Positions 1-8,945 of a stretch of 64,000 bases of DNA are shown here, piece after piece. How positions within the stretch are numbered: the stretch's first letter is position 1; every line of letters begins with the position of its first letter. Position numbers and translations under genes: made by a program. The DNA lies in the NCBI RefSeq assembly GCF_001639065.2, contig NZ_LQXO02000039.1, positions 32,184 through 96,183 of the forward strand, read 5' to 3'. The DNA comes from Vibrio barjaei. Its GTDB lineage: Bacteria; Pseudomonadota; Gammaproteobacteria; Enterobacterales; Vibrionaceae. The notes beneath the pieces are model-generated. The model did no database searches. It saw only the letters and a list, made by a program, of their open reading frames with translations, and was not told the origin of the DNA.

Positions 1-1094
1 CTGCAGAACTGACCTACGACGGCCAACACAATATCTATACCTTCCGCGGTGCTAAAGTCCGTGACTCGTTAATCTGGACTAAGTACCTGACAGAGCTGAA
101 AATGCGATTTGTAGACTCTGGATTAGTCGACAGTATTCACGCTGCTCACTCTGCTCCGATGTGGAATGATAAAGGGAACGAAATTTCCGACTACATTACC
201 CTTCAGCGCGATAACTATGGATTTGTCCATAACCAGTCGCTGCGCCTTGCTAACCATGGTGTCACCATTAATGATGTTGGGCGTGAAATCGACAAGATCA
301 TTCCGAAAACGCAGCAAAACAACTGGGCTTCAAGAGGTTACCACGGCTCCTACTCGCATAATGCACGTGCTGTTGTGAACATGTATTTGGGTTATTACGA
401 CATGAATCCAGTTAACACCAATCCACTGACTACAGTTGATAAGTCATGTACCTATGTTAACGCTGCTGGTATCGATACCTTCATGAAAGTCGGCCAAGAA
501 CATTTTGCGGTGGGCGAGTATCAACAAGCCTCTCAACTGCTCAATGATGTTGTCATGTGTAATCCCGATAACAAACAAGCACGCGAGTTGTTAGCTGACA
601 GCTTTGAGCAGCAAGGCTATCAGTCAGAAACTATGGCGTGGCGTAATAGCTACTTACAAGCTGCGGTTGAGCTTCGTACCAACCAAATCGGTGAAGGAAC
701 TAAAGTAGCATCGGCGGATGTTATCGCCAACACACCAACTTCGAGTTTCCTAGATTTCATCGCCGTGCGCCTCAATGCTCCTAAAGCGGAAACACTAGGT
801 TTAGAATTCAATATGAATGTGGTTCATCCTGACGTTCAAGAAACCTATTACGTTGAAGTGTCTAACGCCAATATGGCAAGCCTTGAAGTCGATGAAATAG
901 TGAAAGATACCGATACCACCCTACGCATCAACAAATCCGATTTGACCAAGGTGGTGTTAGGTCAAACTACGCTTGATGAGTTGATTAAGTCCAACGAAGC
1001 TCAAGTTGAAGGTGATGCGAACACGCTCAAAGATTTGGCTAGTTCGCTAGATAGCTTTAAGCAAGGTTTCGAAATTATGCCTCTGGCTAAATAA
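1..1094 (+). CDS. Alkyl sulfatase (SdsA1/BDS1 type), C-terminal part; 5' end outside window
   Basis: This is the 3' part of a linear primary alkylsulfatase gene. The frame is open from base 3, so the gene starts before the window and the ATG at 102 is internal. Family members hydrolyse alkyl sulfates such as SDS to the alcohol and sulfate. They have an N-terminal metallo-beta-lactamase domain, a dimerisation domain and a C-terminal SCP2-like domain. The visible part begins at the end of the metallo-hydrolase domain. It continues through the dimerisation region (SRGYHGSYSHNARAVVNMYL, then an alpha-helical part with 'ANHGVTINDVGREI' upstream) and a C-terminal SCP2-like segment ('SFLDFIAVRLNAPKAE', 'LDELI'). 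The catalytic zinc histidines are not in the window. Secretion cannot be judged without the N-terminus. Family assignment is firm; substrate is inferred. Confidence 0.88.
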   Translation, partial: AELTYDGQHNIYTFRGAKVRDSLIWTKYLTELKMRFVDSGLVDSIHAAHSAPMWNDKGNEISDYITLQRDNYGFVHNQSLRLANHGVTINDVGREIDKIIPKTQQNNWASRGYHGSYSHNARAVVNMYLGYYDMNPVNTNPLTTVDKSCTYVNAAGIDTFMKVGQEHFAVGEYQQASQLLNDVVMCNPDNKQARELLADSFEQQGYQSETMAWRNSYLQAAVELRTNQIGEGTKVASADVIANTPTSSFLDFIAVRLNAPKAETLGLEFNMNVVHPDVQETYYVEVSNANMASLEVDEIVKDTDTTLRINKSDLTKVVLGQTTLDELIKSNEAQVEGDANTLKDLASSLDSFKQGFEIMPLAK

Positions 1095-1130
1095 CTCTCT
1101 CGTCTAGAAAGTATTATCTAAAACAACAAA

Positions 1131-1179
1131 GGTAGTATGCAGCTGGCAAACTCGAACGATACAGTCAATGCATACTACC
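1131..1179. other. Perfect 11-bp inverted repeat, long loop
   Basis: GGTAGTATGCA (1131-1141) is repeated in inverted form as TGCATACTACC (1169-1179), with a 27-base spacer. It lies 36 bp after the alkylsulfatase stop. No T-run follows, so it is not a canonical intrinsic terminator. It could be a transcript-end hairpin or a regulator site. Confidence 0.5.
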
Positions 1180-1330
1180 AACCCACCCTTCCTCTTCAAT
1201 ATTCCATACCAATCTATTCATATCACGCTAGCTAATGAGGCAATCAGTCCTTTTCAGACCATGCTGTTCATCTTTTTAATTACTATCATACGCTCGAAAA
1301 TTCCGTCTTTTTAGCACCTACGATTCTGAT

Positions 1331-2221
1331 ATGAAAATTGCAGACCTAAAACTGTTCACAAAAGTAGTAGAACTAGGCAGTTTTACTGCCGCGGCCAATG
1401 CCCTTGACCTGCCTAGAGCCAATGTCAGTCGGCGAATCAATGAACTCGAAAAGGCAGTAGGGTCGCAATTATTTCACCGGACAACCCGCAACCTATCGCT
1501 GACAAACAGTGGTAGCACCTATTTTGACGAAATTACCCAAGCCATAGAGTTATTCGACCGTGCTCAACAATCACTGTCCAGTTCTAGAGATATGCTTACT
1601 GGGAAAATTAAGCTCGGAGTCCTACCCGAGACTTATGACCTTCTGCAGCCTATCTTGTTCGAATTTCATGACAAATACCCTGAGATTCAACTCGACATCC
1701 GCAGTATCAGTAACGGATTCAATGAGATTTTTCAGCAGGGTTTAGATATCGCTATTCACGGCGGAACCATATTCGACTCTGATATTGTTGCCCGAAAAGT
1801 GATTCAATATCGCCGAGCATTAGTCGCTTCGCCTGAGTATGTTGAAGAGTTTGGAGCTCTAGAGTCGTTAGACGAACTTGACCAACATAAGTGTATTTGT
1901 TTTCGCTGGCCTAGTGGTGATATCGACAGCCAGTGGCACTTTGATTCAGGTACCGCTTCTGTCAAAGCAAGTTTAATCGCCAACAGTGTCGGCTTTATTA
2001 AAGGCGCGACCATAAGGGGTCGAGGTATTAGTTTCTTACCGACAATGATGATACAACGAGAGCTAAAACAAGGAACGCTCGTGCCTTTGCTACCTCAAGA
2101 AACAGCCATAAAAGAAGATGGTTGGCTACTCTACCCTCAGCCAAAAACATTGAATAAAGCCAGTAAAGTGCTCATCGAGCACCTCTCTTCAGAAATACCG
2201 CGCCTCAATCAATTGTCATAA
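1331..2221 (+). CDS. LysR-family transcriptional regulator, likely regulator of the RND pump
   Basis: A 296-residue LysR-type regulator, the usual family length. The N-terminal winged helix-turn-helix covers about residues 1-60 ('AANALDLPRANVSRRINELE'). An effector-binding substrate-domain fold follows from about residue 90. The gene lies 87 bp upstream of the efflux adaptor on the same strand, rather than divergent from it. It is therefore probably the local regulator and may be partly co-transcribed with the pump. The inducer is unknown. LysR identity is clear; the regulatory link is inferred from position only. Confidence 0.85.
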   Translation: MKIADLKLFTKVVELGSFTAAANALDLPRANVSRRINELEKAVGSQLFHRTTRNLSLTNSGSTYFDEITQAIELFDRAQQSLSSSRDMLTGKIKLGVLPETYDLLQPILFEFHDKYPEIQLDIRSISNGFNEIFQQGLDIAIHGGTIFDSDIVARKVIQYRRALVASPEYVEEFGALESLDELDQHKCICFRWPSGDIDSQWHFDSGTASVKASLIANSVGFIKGATIRGRGISFLPTMMIQRELKQGTLVPLLPQETAIKEDGWLLYPQPKTLNKASKVLIEHLSSEIPRLNQLS

Positions 2222-2308
2222 TTTTTATGACAGTAAGTCTCATCAGAGACGGCTTATTTGAACACTGTTCAATATTAAGATAGCTCCATTATTACGGAGC
2301 TATCTATT

Positions 2309-3391
2309 ATGAAAACAATAAACACAATCACACTCTGCATCGCAACGTCCATCGCGTTGCTTGGATGCAATCAAGCCAAGGTGCTAGAGCAACCTGAACC
2401 AAAACAAACCACTTTACAGGTCATCAGACTCAATAGCTTAGAAGATAATTCAACCAAGCATTTTAGTGGTGTAGTCCGTGCTCATGATAGCGCTAACTTG
2501 GCATTTCGAGTTCCCGGTACGCTGAGCGAAGTTCACGTACAAGCAGGCGATAGTGTTAGAAAGGGTGACGTAATTGCTCGCTTAGATCCTCATGACTATC
2601 AAGTAGCACTCGAAGAACTAGAAGCAAAGATGCTTGAAGCAAAATCAGCTCACAAACTAGCAAAAGCCGAGTTAAAACGGGTTAAACAAGCAATCGCTGA
2701 CAATGCGATTGCCAGTGTAAATTTGGACCGTGCCACGAGTGGTTATGAACGTAGCCTTTCAGCAGTGAAAGTCGTCAATAAAAACATCCAGAGAGCCAAA
2801 GACACATTAGGCTATACACAGTTGGTCGCACCTTTTGACGGTATTATCGCCAGCGTAGAATTTGATGCCCATGAGCAGGTTCTACCCGGTATTGCCGTAG
2901 CAACCATGCAAGATAACTCCGCATTGGACGTTAAGATTGATGTGCCAGAAAATATGATCGACCAGTTTAGTATCAACGATTCAGGCTCTATTACCTGGTA
3001 TCAATCAGACACTCCTATCAACGGGTATGTCACCGAGATAGCTCCACTTCCTCACCTGATCAAACAGACCTATACCGTTACCTACACATTGGACAATGCA
3101 AACCAACATCTCTTCTCGGGCAAGTCCGTTACGGTGTCATCAAAAACAACGGTGGCTAAAGATTCATTCTGTATTCCCTACTCGGCGCTAGTGGGAGAGA
3201 AAGAGGAACTACATATCAATGTGGTACGCAATAACGAGGTGGTCTCGACACCCGTTGAACTGAGATCTTTAGATGCTTATCAAGCTTGTATCTCTGGAAA
3301 TGTGAAAGGCGACGACTACGTAGTAGTGAGCGGATCTTTCTATTTAAAAGATGGTGATGTAGCAGACAAACTTGTACTTAGGGATCTATAG
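2309..3391 (+). CDS. RND efflux periplasmic adaptor lipoprotein (MFP/HlyD type)
   Basis: The 360-residue adaptor begins with a lipoprotein signal; lipobox 'LLGC' places the lipidated Cys at residue 20. It has the usual adaptor order. A lipoyl-like half motif ('FRVPGTLSEVHVQAGDSVRKG') comes first, then a long alpha-hairpin (about residues 95-165, charged heptad-like helices), the second lipoyl half ('YTQLVAPFDGIIASV') and beta-barrel/membrane-proximal domains. It would bridge the inner-membrane pump and the outer-membrane channel encoded directly downstream; the pump starts 10 bp later. Substrate range cannot be read from the sequence. Confidence 0.92.
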   Translation: MKTINTITLCIATSIALLGCNQAKVLEQPEPKQTTLQVIRLNSLEDNSTKHFSGVVRAHDSANLAFRVPGTLSEVHVQAGDSVRKGDVIARLDPHDYQVALEELEAKMLEAKSAHKLAKAELKRVKQAIADNAIASVNLDRATSGYERSLSAVKVVNKNIQRAKDTLGYTQLVAPFDGIIASVEFDAHEQVLPGIAVATMQDNSALDVKIDVPENMIDQFSINDSGSITWYQSDTPINGYVTEIAPLPHLIKQTYTVTYTLDNANQHLFSGKSVTVSSKTTVAKDSFCIPYSALVGEKEELHINVVRNNEVVSTPVELRSLDAYQACISGNVKGDDYVVVSGSFYLKDGDVADKLVLRDL

Positions 3392-3401
3392 GACATAGAA
3401 C

Positions 3402-6400
3402 ATGATTAAACTCGCCGAATTCGCCATTCGACAAAAAACATTTCTGTTGTTTTTTATCACGCTTAGTATCATCGCTGGCATCTATTCTTATTTTGATCTT
3501 GGTAAGCTAGAAGACCCAAGCTTTACCGTAAAAACCGCGGTTGTCGTTACCTTATATCCAGGAGCATCGGCTGAACAGGTCGAGAAACAGGTGACCGATA
3601 CGGTCGAAACCAAGCTGCAAGAAATGGGGGAACTAAATCGGTTACGATCACTGTCTCGCCCAGGCATGTCCATGGTATTCGTAGACCTTAAAGAAAGTCT
3701 GAACTCCCAAGACTTGCCTCAGCAATGGGACATACTTCGCAGTAAGGTACAAGATGTAAAACTGCAGCTCCCTGCTACAGCGCAAATCAGCCTAGTGCAA
3801 GATGAGTTTTCCGAAGTCTATGGCATGTTGTTTGCCATTCATAGCAACGATGCTCAGCCGGAAGAACTTCGACGTTATTCAGAAGAACTCCAACGTCGTT
3901 TAAAAACCATAAAAGGCATTAAGAAAATTGAATTACACGGTGTCCAACCACGTGTGGTCTATATCGACCTTCCCGATGAACGCCTTGCTCAGTATGGCTT
4001 GTCTGTAGCTCAAGTTTGGAATCAACTTAATAGTACCAATACCACCTTCGAAACGGGTAAATTCGATGCTGGTTCAGAACGTATTCGAATTCACCAAGGT
4101 AGTGAATTTCAATCTCTAGCCGATATTCGCAATCTCGTAATTAAAGGCGGGGTCAGTGAGTTTGGCACTGGGCTTATTCGACTCGGTGACGTTGCAGATG
4201 TCACCATGGGCTATCAAACACCAGCACTTACAGAAAACCGCTACAACGGACAAGCTTCGGTCACATTGGCAGTAAGTCCAGTCCCGGGGATTAATGTCGT
4301 GTCGTTAGGCGATACGATCCAAGATATTATCAATGACTACCAAGCGAGCTTGCCTCTTGGGGTTGATATCTCGACTATTGCATTTCAACCTGACGAAGTA
4401 CAAAAAGCTATCGACAACTTTGTCGGCAACCTGTTAGAAAGTGTGGCGATCGTCTTTGTGGTGCTACTGATCTTCATGGGTTTTAAGAGTGCAACAATTG
4501 TTGGCGGCAGTCTTCTTCTGACGATACTGTTAACGCTTATCTATATGAACATCAACGATATAGATTTACACCGAGTATCCCTAGGTACGTTTATCTTAGC
4601 ACTTGGGATGCTAGTAGATAACGCCATCGTTATCACTGACATGATGATCGCAAAGTTAAATAAAGGTGTTGAGCGAACACAAGCGGCGTTAGACTCTGTT
4701 AAGGAAACTGGTGTTCCTTTATTGGGTGCGACTATCATCGCCATCATGGGAGCAAGTCCAGTTCTATTCTCGAAAACGGACGCAGCCGAATTCGCAGGCT
4801 CAGTATTTTATATCATAGCGTCTTCACTCTTACTCTCTTGGCTTGTTGCTATGACATTCACCACTCTCATGTGTTGGCTGTTCATCAAACCTAATTCAGA
4901 AAGCAGCGAAGACAAAATGGCTCGCTACAAACAATGCGTAAACTGGACAGTCGATAATCCAAAAAAAGCGCTAGCAGCATTGATTCCATTAATTGCGGTT
5001 ACCGCAATGGCTGTTCCGTACATTGCTATTAACTTTATCCCACAATCAGATCGCCCAATTGTATTCTTCGACTATTGGCTACCTAATGGAGCCAAAGTAG
5101 AACAAACCTCAATAGACATGAGGAAAATGGAATCCTGGCTGTTACAGCAACCAGAAGTGGAGAGCATCGCCACAGCAATTGGTAGTAGCGTTCCTCGATT
5201 CTCTGTGACGGTTGAACCAGAACCGTTTGACCCAGCTTACGGTCAAATACTAATTAACACCAAAGATTACCAATCAATATCTGCACTTGTTGCACGTGGT
5301 GATGCTTGGGTAGAGGAGCAGTTTCCTAATGCGGAGCCTCGATTCCGAGCCTTGAAGCTTGCCACCGCTGATAAATACGCGGTCGAAGCTCGCTTCTCTG
5401 GTCCAGATGAAGCTGTACTACACCAACTCGCTAATCAAGCTAAAGCCATTATGGCCCAGCACCCTGAAGCGAAGTACGTACGAGACGATTGGCGCCAACA
5501 AAGTAAGGTACTGACTCCAATTATTAACCAAGACAAAGCGCGCCGTGCAGGCATCAATCGAACCGATATCGCCTTTGCCATGAAGCGCGCCTCGGATGGC
5601 ATGCCACTTGGTCAAATGAACCTCAATGATGAGTTAATTACCATTCAGCTTCGTGGTTCTGAACAAACCATGGCATCACTAGAGACATTACCCGTTAAGT
5701 CCATTCTTGGATTGCACAGTGTTCCACTAGGGCAAGTTGTGGATGGCTTCGAGTTAAAAGCCGAAGAGAGCATGATTTGGCGTCGTGACCGCGTGAAAAC
5801 CATCACAGCTCAGGCGGGGGTTGAACGTACCAGCACTCCTGCGAGAGTTCGAAATGCCATTAAAGACCAGATTGAAGCAATTGAGTTGCCACCTGGCTAC
5901 ACAATGACGTGGGGTGGCGAGTATTACGACGAACACAAAGCAGTGTCAGACATTTTGAAGCAGCTGCCTAAAGCACTGCTCATCATGGTGATTATCCTCG
6001 TCGCGATGTTTAATGGCTTTAAACAGCCTGTGATTATTCTTTCTACGATTCCATTAGCAGCAACAGGTGCCACCTTTGCCCTACTTGCTTTTGATAAGCC
6101 ATTTGGTTTCATGGCGCTCATCGGTGCCGTAACGCTCATGGGTATGATTATTAAAAATGGCATCGTGCTCATGGATCAAATTGAACTAGAAAGGCAGAAC
6201 GGTTTGGGACTTTCCGAAGCCATTAAGTCAGCGACGATTAATCGTACGATGGCTATATCTATGGGCGCATTGACCACGGCCTTGGGGATGATCCCACTGC
6301 TCAGTGACCTGTTATTTGATCAAATGGCCGCAACCATTATTGGTGGACTGGCAGCCGCAACGGTGTTGTCACTATTTGTTATGCCAGCTCTTTATCGCTT

Positions 6401-6476
6401 GGCCTACAAAGAGACACCAACAACAGCAAAATCATCGACACACGGCACTATCGTCGCGTCAGAACAAAAGGCATAA
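3402..6476 (+). CDS. RND multidrug efflux permease, inner membrane
   Basis: The 1024-residue product has the AcrB-superfamily architecture. There is an N-terminal TM helix, two large periplasmic porter regions (about 35-330 and 555-860) and two blocks of TM helices. The TM4 motif reads 'LGMLVDNAIVITDMM', with one Asp and one Asn where AcrB has two Asp. The TM10 lysine is present in 'MGMIIKNGIVLMDQ'. These are the proton-relay region, so the transporter should be proton driven. It is most like the HAE-1/TriC-VexK branch by this TM4 pattern, which is a judgement by eye. It sits between adaptor and outer-membrane genes as one operon. Confidence 0.93.
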   Translation: MIKLAEFAIRQKTFLLFFITLSIIAGIYSYFDLGKLEDPSFTVKTAVVVTLYPGASAEQVEKQVTDTVETKLQEMGELNRLRSLSRPGMSMVFVDLKESLNSQDLPQQWDILRSKVQDVKLQLPATAQISLVQDEFSEVYGMLFAIHSNDAQPEELRRYSEELQRRLKTIKGIKKIELHGVQPRVVYIDLPDERLAQYGLSVAQVWNQLNSTNTTFETGKFDAGSERIRIHQGSEFQSLADIRNLVIKGGVSEFGTGLIRLGDVADVTMGYQTPALTENRYNGQASVTLAVSPVPGINVVSLGDTIQDIINDYQASLPLGVDISTIAFQPDEVQKAIDNFVGNLLESVAIVFVVLLIFMGFKSATIVGGSLLLTILLTLIYMNINDIDLHRVSLGTFILALGMLVDNAIVITDMMIAKLNKGVERTQAALDSVKETGVPLLGATIIAIMGASPVLFSKTDAAEFAGSVFYIIASSLLLSWLVAMTFTTLMCWLFIKPNSESSEDKMARYKQCVNWTVDNPKKALAALIPLIAVTAMAVPYIAINFIPQSDRPIVFFDYWLPNGAKVEQTSIDMRKMESWLLQQPEVESIATAIGSSVPRFSVTVEPEPFDPAYGQILINTKDYQSISALVARGDAWVEEQFPNAEPRFRALKLATADKYAVEARFSGPDEAVLHQLANQAKAIMAQHPEAKYVRDDWRQQSKVLTPIINQDKARRAGINRTDIAFAMKRASDGMPLGQMNLNDELITIQLRGSEQTMASLETLPVKSILGLHSVPLGQVVDGFELKAEESMIWRRDRVKTITAQAGVERTSTPARVRNAIKDQIEAIELPPGYTMTWGGEYYDEHKAVSDILKQLPKALLIMVIILVAMFNGFKQPVIILSTIPLAATGATFALLAFDKPFGFMALIGAVTLMGMIIKNGIVLMDQIELERQNGLGLSEAIKSATINRTMAISMGALTTALGMIPLLSDLLFDQMAATIIGGLAAATVLSLFVMPALYRLAYKETPTTAKSSTHGTIVASEQKA

Positions 6477-6479
6477 AAC

Positions 6480-7985
6480 ATGAAAACGCATCACTCACGT
6501 AAATGCCTACTTAAGGCGATAAAACTTGCTCCTTTGACTCTCGCGATAACATTAGCGGGCTGTGCTGTTGGGCCTGATTACACAGAACCAACGATGACTC
6601 TATCAAACACTTACTTATATGGTAGTAACAAGCAACAAGCTGAGAACGATTACTGGTGGACAAGCTTTAACGACGACTCACTAAATCAAATGGTACAAGA
6701 TGTGCAGCGTCAAAATATCCCGCTTAAAATGGCAGCCGAGCGGATAAAAATGGCCAACAGTTATCAATCTGTAGTGAGCTCTTTTAAAGTCCCTACTGTT
6801 AACATTGGGGCGGGCTACTTTAACTATCAGTTGAGTAAGAATGATTCCCTATTAGGTCCAGCATTAAACCCTATCGGAGACTCGCTGCCAACTGGCACAC
6901 CTTTAGACTCCACAACCTTGCTAAATAATCAGCATGATGGCGTGTTTGCTGGCGTTAGCATAGGTTGGGAAATGGATCTGTTTGGGCGTATCGACAGACA
7001 GTCGAACGCCGCCAAGATTCGTGTTGAACAAGCAGAAATCTACCGCAGTGGGCTCAATACCCTAATTACCGCAGACTTGGTGCACAACTACCTACAGTAT
7101 CGTGGCGCTCAAGAGAGAATGGCGTTGATTGACGCAAACTTGGCCGACCAAACTAAGACATTAGAGCTAGTAAAGAAACTGGTAAAAAGTGGCTATGGCT
7201 CTGAACTCGACTTAGCACAAGCTCAAACTATGCTGGCTGCAACTGAGTCGGTTATTCCACAACTGGAAATCGCCCAACAAGTTCATAAACAACGGATGGC
7301 AACTCTATTAGGTGAACCTCTTACTCAAGTCGATATTCGCCTTGCTAGCAGTGCTGGTCTGCCAAGTCTAGAAGGTGTTATCCCCGTTGGCCTGCCATCT
7401 GATCTTCTAAAACGTCGCCCAGATATACGCATTGCTGAACGTGAAATGGCCGCGTTAAACGAAGAAGTCGCAGCTAGCATTGCCAATCGTTACCCCAAGT
7501 TTTTCCTAACTGGAACTCCGGGAGTATCGGCAAGCAGCTTTGATGATTTATTTGATTCTGACTCTGTTGGGTGGGCTGGTGCGGTTGGCGTGAGCTGGAA
7601 CGTGTTTGATGGAGGAAGAGGCGAAGCACTGGTTGAGTTGAACGAAGCACGCTTTGACGCAGCAGTACTTGGCTACGAACACTCGGTCAACACTGCAATC
7701 ACCGAGGTCGACTCTATGCTGTTTGCGTATGGGCGAAGCCAGCAAAATGAGCAACGTATTCAAGAAGCACTAAACGCCTCTGACAACGCATTAAGTAAAG
7801 CACAATCATTGTACAAAGCAGGCCTTATCAACCATCTTGCATTGCTCGATGCACAACGCCAGCAGCGTATTATGGAAGATAGATTACTAGCGGCAAGGTT
7901 GCAGACTGCACAAGTGACAGTAGGAGTCTTTAAATCACTAGGCGGAGATTGGCAGCTTCCTAATTTAGTACCAGAAGACGCTTAA
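6480..7985 (+). CDS. Outer-membrane efflux lipoprotein (OprM/NodT type)
   Basis: A 501-residue TolC-superfamily lipoprotein. The signal ends in 'LAGC' with Cys28, followed by the family's typical 'AVGPDY'. Two OEP repeats form the periplasmic coiled-coil barrel. 'LLKRRPDIRIAEREMAALN' is the classic NodT/CusC-family motif near residue 305, and 'SWNVFDGGRGEALVELNEA' lies in the second repeat. It starts 3 bp after the permease stop, so the three genes form a complete adaptor-pump-channel operon. A hairpin terminator follows 14 bp after its stop. Confidence 0.93.
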   Translation: MKTHHSRKCLLKAIKLAPLTLAITLAGCAVGPDYTEPTMTLSNTYLYGSNKQQAENDYWWTSFNDDSLNQMVQDVQRQNIPLKMAAERIKMANSYQSVVSSFKVPTVNIGAGYFNYQLSKNDSLLGPALNPIGDSLPTGTPLDSTTLLNNQHDGVFAGVSIGWEMDLFGRIDRQSNAAKIRVEQAEIYRSGLNTLITADLVHNYLQYRGAQERMALIDANLADQTKTLELVKKLVKSGYGSELDLAQAQTMLAATESVIPQLEIAQQVHKQRMATLLGEPLTQVDIRLASSAGLPSLEGVIPVGLPSDLLKRRPDIRIAEREMAALNEEVAASIANRYPKFFLTGTPGVSASSFDDLFDSDSVGWAGAVGVSWNVFDGGRGEALVELNEARFDAAVLGYEHSVNTAITEVDSMLFAYGRSQQNEQRIQEALNASDNALSKAQSLYKAGLINHLALLDAQRQQRIMEDRLLAARLQTAQVTVGVFKSLGGDWQLPNLVPEDA

Positions 7986-7998
7986 CATATTGCATTAT

Positions 7999-8034
7999 GA
8001 AAGAACGCGGATGACTGAATCGCCGCGTTCTTTC
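7999..8034 (+). terminator. Hairpin terminator after RND operon
   Basis: GAAAGAACGCGG (7999-8010) pairs perfectly with CCGCGTTCTTTC (8023-8034) around a 12-base loop, just downstream of the outer-membrane channel gene. The T-rich part lies inside the 3' arm, and 'ATTTCG' follows. Confidence 0.7.
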
Positions 8035-8377
8035 ATTTCGTAAAGTACAACAGTTCATTACTGACAGGCTATCGTGAAAGAATGACACTTAGCTACTAGT
8101 CAGTTGAGGTCACTACATCAAAGCACTCTTGCTTAGCCCGAGAGCGTAAAATCTTCTAGATAATATTTCTCGAATGTTCAGTATTTTCAGAACGATTATT
8201 TCGAATTAAAGGAATGGAGTAATGTTATTTCAACGTTAAGTTTTAACCGACTGTAACCATAAATTCGATACCAAGATGAAATATACGGATAGAGTTAATT
8301 TCATTTACTTCTGAAAAATATAATGTAGCAAAACTCGTAAAGCAATTTACGCCTCACGAGCTTTCAAAACTCTAAGG
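8035..8377. other. AT-rich intergenic stretch, no gene seen
   Basis: This lies between the terminator of the plus-strand efflux operon and the end of the minus-strand orphan gene at 8378. The sequence is AT-rich with no convincing ORF, RNA gene or strong repeat. Both flanking genes end here, so no promoter is expected. Confidence 0.6.
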
Positions 8378-8761
8378 TTAACCTATTTGGTTTTGTTCTT
8401 TTAACCTCTTTAGTTGGTTAATAGCACTGAACTTAGCACGCGTCTGTACATACTTCGCCAAGGCTCTCTCTTGGATATGAGCCACCCTGATGGCACCAAG
8501 TACATTTACCTCCAATGGCGCATCAATCGAAAAAACCATCGTTGGAATATCTGATACAAGGTTGTGATAGCCATTGTTAGCTAGGATATCGCACTCGTAA
8601 CTCTTACTTATCAAGTTGCAAGATATACAGATATTTACATATTTAAGCTTTCCTATAATAAAGAAGTTAGAGTCATCACTCCCACGCTGAACTTCAGTGA
8701 ACCCAAACTCCTGCAAAGAAGCAGTAATCGTTTCAGTATGCTGTTCAACGAAAGAACTCAT
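8378..8761 (-). CDS. Hypothetical protein, last gene of wHTH-EAL-ANR cassette
   Basis: I do not recognise this 127-residue protein. It begins MSSFVEQHTETITASLQEFG and looks soluble and alpha/beta ('FFIIGKLKYVNICISCNLIS'), with a charged helical C-terminus ('INQLKRLKEQNQ'). There is no signal peptide or membrane helix. I chose ATG 8761 over an upstream in-frame codon at 8809 for two reasons. It has AAAGGGA ahead of it, and its ATGA overlaps the stop of the ANR-like gene, which indicates translational coupling. By position it belongs to the same signalling operon, but no function can be assigned. Confidence 0.7.
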   Translation of the reverse strand: MSSFVEQHTETITASLQEFGFTEVQRGSDDSNFFIIGKLKYVNICISCNLISKSYECDILANNGYHNLVSDIPTMVFSIDAPLEVNVLGAIRVAHIQERALAKYVQTRAKFSAINQLKRLKEQNQIG

Positions 8762-8931
8762 AATTTTTCCCTTTGCTTGGCACAAAATCGGTACCTTATC
8801 TGATACCACGCTTTATCCTGACGGGCAGTGGCTTGCTCTACGGCCTTCTTCCAGTAAATAGATGCTTCATTAAATTGACGCTGTCTCTCTAACTTTGAAG
8901 CGGTCTCTGCATACTTCTCGATATCAGTCAA
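8758..8931 (-). CDS. Small ANR-family-like regulator, TTG start
   Basis: A 57-residue ORF opening LTDIEKYAETASKLERQRQF and continuing 'NEASIYWKKAVEQA'. This matches my memory of the ANR family (AraC negative regulators, e.g. Aar of enteroaggregative E. coli). These are short helical proteins with a 'YxxxAxxLEr.gqf.eAa.yW..A' pattern, and some bind AraC-type activators. The start is TTG 8931: a GAGGG Shine-Dalgarno sits about 8 bases upstream, and an in-frame TGA lies only three codons before it, ruling out longer forms. It starts 14 bp after the EAL gene and its TGA overlaps the next ATG. No AraC gene is in this window, so any target is elsewhere or different. Family call is by motif only. 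Confidence 0.68.
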   Translation of the reverse strand: MTDIEKYAETASKLERQRQFNEASIYWKKAVEQATARQDKAWYQIRYRFCAKQREKL

Positions 8932-8945
8932 AATTAAACCCTCAG

